Part shown: one piece after another, positions 1 to 5,493 of the stretch
Position numbering within the stretch: the stretch's first letter is position 1
Layout: each line of letters opens with the position of its first letter
NCBI GenBank assembly: GCA_943328365.2
Contig: CALPZT020000140.1
Coordinates: 1 to 5,493 of the forward strand
DNA: 5,493 bases
Direction of reading: 5' to 3'
Source: Bifidobacterium breve
GTDB lineage: Bacteria; Actinomycetota; Actinomycetes; S36-B12
Program-made: the position numbers and the translations under genes
Notes under the pieces: model-generated
What the model saw: the letters and a program-made list of their open reading frames with translations, nothing else
Database searches by the model: none
Told to the model about the DNA's origin: nothing

Positions 1-41
1 CCCTTCGACGGCCGGCAGCCAACCCTGATCCACCCCGTGCC

Positions 42-113
42 GTGTTCGGGCAGGTAGGTGTCGTTCTGCTCGCCCGAATCCGGGCGGGCAACGACATCTT
101 CGTGCCCGAGCGC
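42..113 (+). repeat. Long imperfect inverted repeat (72-base hairpin), possible terminator of an upstream gene
   Basis: The sequence folds back on itself over 72 bases. Positions 42-52 pair with 103-113 (11 pairs), 54 with 101, 56-65 with 90-99 (10 pairs), and 68-76 with 81-89 (9 pairs), closing on an AATC loop at 77-80. Interruptions are two single mismatches (53/102 and 55/100) and a two-base bulge at 66-67. Four of the 31 pairs are G-T. These would be G-U pairs in + strand RNA but A-C mismatches in - strand RNA, so any RNA structure is better on the + strand. No proper T-run follows, only ATTCCTTC at 119-126. It may be a terminator of the preceding gene, as actinobacterial terminators often lack a U-tract, or a dispersed palindromic element. 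Pairing is certain, function is not. Confidence 0.75.
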
Positions 114-125
114 CGGGCATTCCTT
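102..125 (+). terminator. Possible short terminator hairpin competing with the long hairpin
   Basis: TGCCCG at 103-108 pairs perfectly with CGGGCA at 114-119 around a five-base loop, with a G-T pair (102/120) closing the base. TTCCTT follows at 120-125, a weak pyrimidine tail. The left arm (103-108) is the same segment that pairs with 47-52 in the longer hairpin, so the two structures exclude each other. The shape resembles a terminator with an upstream competitor arm. Whether it is transcribed and whether it terminates are unknown. Confidence 0.3.
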
Positions 126-206
126 CGCTGACGGGGCGAGATGACCGGTCCGCATGCCAGTTGACCGCTCTGCTGGCTGGTTCAGCCGGATGCTGGACGA
201 AACGAT

Positions 207-224
207 GGGGAGGGGTTGGGGCGG
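207..224 (+). other. G-tract run, potential G-quadruplex
   Basis: Three GGGG tracts (207-210, 212-215, 218-221) are separated by one and two bases, then by a C from a final GG (223-224). The first three tracts fit a stable quadruplex. The fourth is only two Gs, so the fold would have two tetrads or need a bulged fourth strand. It lies on the non-template strand for gltB, about 18 bases upstream of the possible -10 box, where a -35 element would sit. Chance occurrence in GC-rich DNA is quite possible. Confidence 0.35.
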
Positions 225-254
225 CTGCGGCTGACTTCGGGTACTCTTCTCTCT
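216..254 (+). promoter_or_regulatory. Candidate gltBD promoter
   Basis: TACTCT at 242-247 fits the TAnnnT form of an actinobacterial sigma-70-type -10 box, preceded by TTCGGG. No convincing -35 sits at 16-18 bases. The nearest resemblance is TTGGGG at 216-221, with an over-long 20-base spacer. Transcription would begin near 253-255, giving a leader of about 100 bases before gltB. The call rests on one hexamer and its position. Confidence 0.35.
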
Positions 255-278
255 GACAGGCCAGCGTCGTCCTGTCAG
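253..278 (+). promoter_or_regulatory. Perfect 8-bp inverted repeat at the predicted gltB transcription start
   Basis: CTGACAGG at 253-260 and CCTGTCAG at 271-278 are exact reverse complements separated by 10 bases. The repeat lies 5 bases after the possible -10 box and ends 76 bases before the gltB ATG. As DNA it could be an operator placed to block initiation. As RNA it would be a stem-loop at the extreme 5' end of the message. It does not match the consensus I know for GlnR (gTnAC-n6-GaAAC) or AmtR, so no regulator is assigned. Confidence 0.5.
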
Positions 279-283
279 TTCAC

Positions 284-327
284 TGAAGCCCTGGCACCCG
301 GGTCTTGCTTTCCCCGGGCCTGCTTCG
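284..327 (+). promoter_or_regulatory. GC-rich stem-loop in the gltB leader
   Basis: GAAGC at 285-289 pairs with GCTTC at 322-326 (plus a G-T pair at 284/327), GG at 293-294 with CC at 319-320, and CCCGGG at 297-302 with CCCGGG at 313-318. It has an internal loop at 290-292/321, a bulge at 295-296 and a pyrimidine-rich ten-base loop (303-312). The fold ends 27 bases before the gltB ATG. No U-run follows, so it is not a classical attenuator terminator. It matches no riboswitch class that I recognise, including the cyanobacterial-type glutamine (glnA) motif. Confidence 0.4.
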
Positions 328-354
328 CCGTGTTCTGCGACGACGATTGGACGA

Positions 355-4879
<4,525 letters not shown>

Positions 4880-4887
<8 letters not shown>

Positions 4888-5493
4888 CCCGAAGGGCTTC
4901 ATGACGACAGACCGGGAGCTTCCGACGCGAAGGCCGGTTGACATACGGCTCCAGGACTGGCGGGAGGTCTATCAGGAGTTCGGCGAGGCCAAGGTCGAGA
5001 AGCAGGCCGGACGCTGCATGGACTGCGGCATCCCGTTCTGCCATGGCGGCTGCCCGCTCGGAAACCTCATCCCTGAGTGGAACGACCTCGTCTTTCGCCA
5101 CGATTGGCGGGCTGCGAGCGAGCGACTTCATGCGACGAACAACTTCCCGGAGTTCACCGGCCGCCTGTGCCCTGCGCCGTGCGAGACCGCGTGCGTGCTC
5201 GGGATCAACGCCGATGCGGTGACGATCAAGCAGGTCGAGGTGTCGATCATCGACCGGGCGTGGGACGAGGGTTGGGTCACCGCCCAGCGCCCGGAGCGGC
5301 TGTCCGGCAAGACCGTTGCGGTCATCGGCTCCGGTCCTGCGGGCCTTGCCGCGGCACAGCAGCTCGCACGGGCGGGCCATACCGTTGCTGTGTTCGAGCG
5401 GGCCGACCGCATCGGAGGCCTGCTCCGCTACGGGATCCCGGAGTTCAAGATGGAAAAGCACCATCTCGACCGCCGCCTGGCCCAGATGGAAGC
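4880..5493 (+). CDS. gltD: Glutamate synthase (NADPH) small (beta) subunit, N-terminal part (cut by window edge)
   Basis: GltD oxidises NADPH on FAD and feeds electrons to GltB. The 204 complete codons shown cover less than half of the usual roughly 480-500 residues, and the frame stays open to the edge. The GTG start (residues ADPKGF next, typical of the family) is supported by the GGGAGG site. The N-terminal iron-sulfur domain has Cys46, Cys49, Cys54 and Cys58 (C-x2-C-x4-C-x3-C), then Cys97, Cys101 and Cys105 (C-x3-C-x3-C), as in GltD and dihydropyrimidine dehydrogenase-like subunits, which carry two [4Fe-4S] clusters. The FAD-binding Rossmann loop GSGPAG is at 150-155, with the acidic residue Glu173 ending the second strand and RIGGLLRYGIPEFK at 177-190. 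The NADPH-binding domain lies beyond the window. The gene overlaps gltB by 8 bases and is surely cotranscribed with it. Confidence 0.96.

Larger units (their letters stand above)
1..354. other. Intergenic region upstream of gltB, structured, no defensible gene
   Basis: No complete gene is supported here. On the + strand the three frames entering from the left edge stop at 26-28 (TGA), 55-57 (TAG) and 129-131 (TGA), so any of them could be the tail of an upstream gene. The stop at 26-28 is attractive because a large hairpin begins 14 bases later, but none of the short tails is recognisable. On the - strand a frame is open from an ATG at 155 to the left edge (51 codons), also unrecognised. The rest consists of inverted repeats, a G-rich run and a possible promoter, listed separately. 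A small stem at 173-189 (GGCTG/CAGCC core, 3-base loop) is also present. I saw no tRNA, rRNA, CRISPR or insertion sequence. Confidence 0.7.

Noticed and set aside
161..191. TTGACC at 161-166 as a -35 box
   Set aside because: No acceptable -10 hexamer follows at 16-19 bases; the candidates are GC-rich (AGCCGG, CCGGAT).
188..203. GlnR-like site, because GAAAC occurs at 199-203
   Set aside because: The partner half six bases upstream is GGATG, which does not fit gTnAC. A single half-site is expected by chance.

Overview
This window holds most of a bacterial glutamate synthase (GOGAT) operon: a complete gltB (large, alpha subunit), the first 204 codons of gltD (small, beta subunit), and about 350 bases of non-coding DNA upstream of gltB. 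The DNA is GC-rich, with mostly G/C-ending codons. The protein features, such as the short propeptide before the catalytic Cys and a small subunit opening with ADPKGF, look like those of an Actinomycetota GOGAT. That placement rests on recognising the protein family, not on a search, and I cannot name a genus.

Layout. Positions 1-354 contain no gene I can defend but are rich in structure: a very long imperfect hairpin (42-113), a second hairpin sharing one arm with it (102-120), a small stem (173-189), a run of G-tracts (207-224), a possible -10 box (242-247), a perfect 8-bp dyad just downstream of it (253-278), and a further GC-rich stem-loop (284-327). GltB runs from 355 to 4887. GltD starts with GTG at 4880, overlapping the gltB end by 8 bases, and runs off the right edge.

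How the genes work together. GltB and GltD form the NADPH-dependent glutamate synthase. GltD oxidises NADPH on FAD and passes electrons through iron-sulfur clusters to the FMN of GltB. GltB hydrolyses glutamine at its N-terminal Cys, channels the ammonia to its FMN domain and makes glutamate from 2-oxoglutarate. With glutamine synthetase this is the GS/GOGAT route of ammonium assimilation. The overlapping stop and start, with a strong ribosome binding site inside the gltB end, suggest coupled, balanced translation of the two subunits.

I looked for an undescribed system and do not find one in the coding part, which is ordinary core metabolism. The only part that deserves a second look is the structured upstream region, which could hold terminator, operator or leader-RNA elements. 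Those are inferences from base pairing read by eye.
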